A stretch of DNA of 64,000 nucleotides from a bacterium. Its GTDB lineage: Bacteria > Verrucomicrobiota > Verrucomicrobiia > Limisphaerales > J093. Of the stretch, positions 60,996-64,000 are shown piece by piece. Both the position numbers and the translations under genes were made by a program. Every line of letters starts with the position of its first letter. The first letter of the stretch is position 1. The notes under the pieces were generated by a model. That model was not told the DNA's origin, ran no database searches, and saw only the letters and a program-made list of their open reading frames with translations. The stretch spans positions 186,001 to 250,000 of the forward strand of contig JAJXZJ010000064.1 of assembly GCA_021780105.1 (NCBI GenBank), given 5' to 3'.

Positions 60996-61424
60996 TCAGT
61001 GACCGCAAGCACAACCACCAGCCTGGGGCATGCACAATTCTGTCAGCACGCCGTAAGTGGACTTCGGATGCAGGAAGGCAACGAGCTTGTTGCCCGCGCC
61101 CTCGATGGGCTTCTCGTGGATAAGCCGGCAGCCGGCACCGGCCGCCTGTTTCAACTGGCTGTCAATGTCATCGCTCGCAAAGGCCACGTGGTGGATGCCG
61201 CCGGCGGGGTTCTTTTCGAGGAACTTCGCGATCGGGCTTTCCGGATCGGTCGGCTCCAGCAGTTCGATATGCACCTCGCCGACGCGGAAGAACGCCGTGC
61301 GCACTTTCTGCGAGGGAATTTCTTCGCGATGCTCACACTTCAGGCCAAGCGCCTTTTCATAGTAAGCCGCCGCTTCGTCCAGCGATTTCACCGCGATGCC
61401 CAGGTGGTCAACTTTCTTAATCAT
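60996..61424 (-). CDS. mce: Methylmalonyl-CoA epimerase
   Basis: 142 residues of the glyoxalase/VOC fold. Start KKVDHLGIAVKSLDEAAAYY with the metal His, HIELLEPTDPESPIAKFLEK with the Glu, and GGIHHVAFASDDIDSQLKQA with the second His, then LHPKSTYGVLTELCMP. It interconverts the (R) and (S) forms of methylmalonyl-CoA so that the mutase and the carboxyltransferase can be linked. An unusual tail QAGGCACGH with two Cys and a His follows the conserved end. It lies between meaB and the carboxyltransferase gene on the same strand. Confidence 0.95.
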   Translation of the reverse strand: MIKKVDHLGIAVKSLDEAAAYYEKALGLKCEHREEIPSQKVRTAFFRVGEVHIELLEPTDPESPIAKFLEKNPAGGIHHVAFASDDIDSQLKQAAGAGCRLIHEKPIEGAGNKLVAFLHPKSTYGVLTELCMPQAGGCACGH

Positions 61425-61461
61425 AGGTTCAATGCAGTTCGGTTAAACAACCAACGGAAAA

Positions 61462-62619
61462 TCACACCGGCCCCACGACGTCCGCCGCGCCCGACGCCGG
61501 GTCCGCCAGGCCAAGCAGTTCGCGGGCAGCCTGCGGCGCCGTCAACTCGCCGCGCAACAATGCCGCCTCGATGGCCGGCCGTGTGGACTTCACCGGCTCG
61601 TGGCCGTAAAAACGCGTCTCCAGTTCCTCGCGGATCAAGTCATGCAGCCACTGGATTGCCTGCTCGCGCCGCCGGGCGGTAATCACGCCCTTTGGCTCCA
61701 GTTCTTGATAGTAGCGCAGCAACATCTGCCAGAACTCTGGAATGCCCTCGCCCGTCACGGCGGAGCAGAGCGTCACCGGCGTGGTCCAGCCCGGCGTGGC
61801 CGGCGCGAGGTAATGCAGCGCCATGCTGTATTCCTGCCTTGCCTGCTCGGCGCGCAGCCGGTTCTCGCCGTCCGCCTTCGTGACCAGCAACGCGTCGGCC
61901 TGCTCGACAATGCCCTTCTTGATGCCCTGCAGTTCGTCGCCAGCGCCGGGCAGCAGCAACAGCAAAAAAAAATCCACCATCGAGCGCACCGTGACCTCGC
62001 TCTGGCCGACGCCGACCGTTTCGATGGCAATCACGTCGAACCCCGCCGCCTCGCACAGCAGCATGGTTTCGCGCGTCTTCTTCGCCACGCCGCCGAGGGT
62101 TTTGCCCGCCGGCGACGGCCGGATGAAGGCGTTTGGCCGCCGGCACAATTGTTCCATGCGCGTTTTGTCGCCGAGGATGCTGCCGCCGCTGCGCGTGCTC
62201 GTCGGGTCCACCGCCAGCACGGCGACCTTCAGGCCCTGATCGCAGAGGTAACAACCCAACGCCTCGATGAACGTGCTTTTGCCAACGCCCGGCACGCCGG
62301 TGATGCCGACGCGCCGCGCCCGGCCCGAATCCGGCAGGAGCTGTTGCAGCACCTTCTGCGCACGGGTCTGGTGGTCGGCGGAACTGCTTTCGATGAGCGT
62401 GATCGCCCGCGCCAGAACCCCGCGGTCGCCGGCGCGCACGCCGTTGACGTAATCCTCCACCGTGAGCCGGGCGGTGCGTTTGGGCGCCGGTGCCTCGACC
62501 GCAGTGGCCCCCCCTGCCGGCAACACCGAGAGAAAACTGCGTTCCGGGCCGGCGGGATCGGCATCCGATCCGGCGTCGGCGCGGGCGGCGCAGTTCGACA
62601 CTGACGGCGTGGGACTCAT
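61462..62619 (-). CDS. meaB: Methylmalonyl-CoA mutase-associated GTPase MeaB
   Basis: 385 residues of the MeaB/ArgK family. GTPase motifs: VGITGVPGVGKSTFIEALG (P-loop), AVLAVDPTSTRSGGSILGD, DVIAIETVGVGQSEVTVRSM and DALLVTKADGENRL. It is a chaperone that loads and protects adenosylcobalamin on methylmalonyl-CoA mutase. The first 60 residues are low-complexity; the family part starts near VEDYVNGVRAGDRGVLARAI. The gene starts 6 bases after the mutase stop, the usual pairing. Confidence 0.95.
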   Translation of the reverse strand: MSPTPSVSNCAARADAGSDADPAGPERSFLSVLPAGGATAVEAPAPKRTARLTVEDYVNGVRAGDRGVLARAITLIESSSADHQTRAQKVLQQLLPDSGRARRVGITGVPGVGKSTFIEALGCYLCDQGLKVAVLAVDPTSTRSGGSILGDKTRMEQLCRRPNAFIRPSPAGKTLGGVAKKTRETMLLCEAAGFDVIAIETVGVGQSEVTVRSMVDFFLLLLLPGAGDELQGIKKGIVEQADALLVTKADGENRLRAEQARQEYSMALHYLAPATPGWTTPVTLCSAVTGEGIPEFWQMLLRYYQELEPKGVITARRREQAIQWLHDLIREELETRFYGHEPVKSTRPAIEAALLRGELTAPQAARELLGLADPASGAADVVGPV

Positions 62620-62625
62620 GCGGGA

Positions 62626-64000
62626 TTACTTCGCAGCGAGCCGCTTTTCAAGCTGGTCGAGAATTTCCCTGGCGGCCTCGGTGATGACCGTGCCCGGCCC
62701 GAAGATCGCGGCGGCGCCATTTTCGCGCAGGAACGCGTAATCCTGCGCCGGCACCACGCCGCCCACGACGACCATGATGTCTTCGCGTTGAAGCTTCTTC
62801 AGCTCGGCCACCAACTCGGACAAGAGCGTCTTGTGGCCGCCGGCGAGTGAACTGATGCCGACGACATGCACGTCGTTCTCCACGGCCATGCGCGCCGTCT
62901 CCTCCGGCGACTGGAACAGCGGCCCGATGTCCACGTCGAAGCCCATGTCGGCATAGGCGGTGGCGACGACCTTTGCGCCGCGGTCGTGGCCGTCCTGGCC
63001 CATTTTGGCGACGAGGATGCGCGGCCGACGACCTTCGCGCGCCGCGAAGGCCTCCACCCGCTGACGAATGGCGCCCAGCGCGTCCGGTTGTCCAAATTCC
63101 GCGTTATACACACCCGAAACAGATTTGATGGCGGCCTTGTGGCGGCCAACGATTTTCTCCAGCGCGAAGGATATTTCGCCGAGCGACGCGCGCCGGCGGG
63201 CGGCCTCGACGGCGAGTTCCAGCAGGTTGCCCTGGCCGGTTTCGGCGCATTTCGTCAACGCGTCCAGCGCCACCTGCACCGCGGCAGTGTCGCGCCCGGC
63301 ACGGAGTTTGGCGAGCCGTTTGATCTGCGCCTCGCGCACCGCGTCGTTGTCCACGACCAGCGCCTCGATGGCTTCATCCTTGTCGAGACGGTGGAGGTTG
63401 ACGCCAAGGATCGCCTCCTTGCCCGAGTCAATGCGCGCCTGGCGCCGGGCGGCGGCTTCCTCGATGCGGAGCTTCGGCAGGCCGGTTTCGATGGCCCTGG
63501 CCATGCCGCCGAGGGATTCCACTTCCTGGATGTGCGTCCAAGCGCGCTTCATCAACGCGTCGGTGAGCGCCTCCACGTAGAACGAGCCGCCCCACGGGTC
63601 AATCACCTTGCAGATGCCGGTTTCGTTCTGGAGGAAGAGCTGGGTGTTGCGGGCGATGCGGGCGGAGAAATCCGTCGGCAGCGCGATGGCTTCGTCCAGC
63701 GAGTTCGTGTGCAACGACTGCGTGTGGCCAAGCGCCGCGGCCATGGCCTCGACGCAGGTGCGGATGACGTTGTTGTAGGGATCCTGCTCGGTGAGGCTCC
63801 AGCCGGAGGTCTGCGAATGCGTGCGCAGCGCCATGGACTTCGGGTTCCTGGGGTTGAACTGCTTGATCTGCTTGGCCCAGAGCACGCGGGCGGCGCGCAT
63901 TTTCGCCACTTCCATGAAGAAGTTTTTGCCCTGCGCCCAGAAGAACGAGAGCCGCGGCGCAAAGGCGTCAATCGCGATGCCCGCCTTCAGGCCGGTGCGC
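62626..64000 (-). CDS. Methylmalonyl-CoA mutase, large/fused subunit (5' end outside window)
   Basis: 458 codons up to the right edge with the frame still open, so roughly the N-terminal third to half is missing. The visible start [20 protein letters not shown], then [19 protein letters not shown] and [20 protein letters not shown], belong to the barrel; the C-terminal 135 residues are the B12-binding domain with [19 protein letters not shown], where DGHDRG carries the His that binds cobalt, plus [20 protein letters not shown] and [20 protein letters not shown]. It converts (R)-methylmalonyl-CoA to succinyl-CoA. It is the most upstream gene of the operon visible here; a scpA or mutA symbol would be a guess. 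Confidence 0.94.
   Translation of the reverse strand, partial: RTGLKAGIAIDAFAPRLSFFWAQGKNFFMEVAKMRAARVLWAKQIKQFNPRNPKSMALRTHSQTSGWSLTEQDPYNNVIRTCVEAMAAALGHTQSLHTNSLDEAIALPTDFSARIARNTQLFLQNETGICKVIDPWGGSFYVEALTDALMKRAWTHIQEVESLGGMARAIETGLPKLRIEEAAARRQARIDSGKEAILGVNLHRLDKDEAIEALVVDNDAVREAQIKRLAKLRAGRDTAAVQVALDALTKCAETGQGNLLELAVEAARRRASLGEISFALEKIVGRHKAAIKSVSGVYNAEFGQPDALGAIRQRVEAFAAREGRRPRILVAKMGQDGHDRGAKVVATAYADMGFDVDIGPLFQSPEETARMAVENDVHVVGISSLAGGHKTLLSELVAELKKLQREDIMVVVGGVVPAQDYAFLRENGAAAIFGPGTVITEAAREILDQLEKRLAAK

Overview
The window looks like a piece of a GC-rich Verrucomicrobiota chromosome, probably from the Pedosphaerales/Limisphaerales side of the phylum. This placement is inferred from gene content: PEP-CTERM tails, many secreted plant-polysaccharide hydrolases, a ROK repressor, a decayed Planctomycete/Verrucomicrobia-type ECF sigma factor, RAYT transposases with palindromic repeats, and very few Shine-Dalgarno sequences. 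No rRNA, tRNA or CRISPR array was seen.

Layout. (1) 1-14531, all minus strand: a rhamnose/arabinose degradation locus. Read in the direction of transcription it holds rhaA, two secreted GH78 rhamnosidases, lutA-lutB-lutC (L-lactate oxidation), a ROK repressor, a secreted GH51 arabinofuranosidase and a GH127 arabinofuranosidase cut by the window edge. Several junctions are 4-base ATGA overlaps. Rhamnose breakdown yields L-lactaldehyde, which can be oxidised to L-lactate, so the lut genes fit as the last step. (2) 14644-20961: rdgB, a degenerate 21-bp tandem array, a secreted SUMF1-like protein, and a RAYT transposase set among arrays of its probable palindromic repeats, followed by a secreted Ig/lipase-like protein with the clearest ribosome binding site in the window. 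(3) 21044-30247: a URO-D-like protein, a GT4 glycosyltransferase, a DUF2723 membrane protein with TPRs, rlmD, larE and a secreted protein of unknown function, with a bidirectional terminator between the last two. (4) 30673-33043: a graveyard holding a carB fragment, an N-truncated RAYT, a second family of palindromes, an internally deleted IS66 element, and the C-terminal remnant of a PEP-CTERM protein whose tail is out of frame by one base in a G7 run. (5) 33131-47818: hemH and hemY, a second GH127 enzyme, an M48 protease with LemA, a TIGR03790-like protein ending in perfect 21-bp repeats, a PhnP-like hydrolase, recN, a coiled-coil protein and an intact PEP-CTERM protein. (6) 48371-57669: a GH5-like hydrolase, a family-2 O-methyltransferase, a sigma factor pseudogene, a tandem alpha/beta-hydrolase protein, a sialate-O-acetylesterase-like protein, a TPR protein and a YjbQ protein. 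(7) 57711-64000, minus strand: a propionyl/methylmalonyl-CoA operon: methylmalonyl-CoA mutase (cut by the edge), meaB, epimerase, carboxyltransferase, a small Cys-rich OadG-like subunit, a biotin carrier and birA. No biotin carboxylase and no membrane beta subunit is present in the window.

How it works together. The secreted enzymes would release rhamnose and arabinose from pectin-like polymers. Rhamnose would be isomerised by RhaA and cleaved by kinase and aldolase genes that are not in this window, and the lactate oxidised by LutABC. If part of the C3 flow goes to propionyl-CoA, the last operon could connect it with succinyl-CoA; that link is inference. The mobile and decayed pieces cluster in two places and hold much of the unusual structure.
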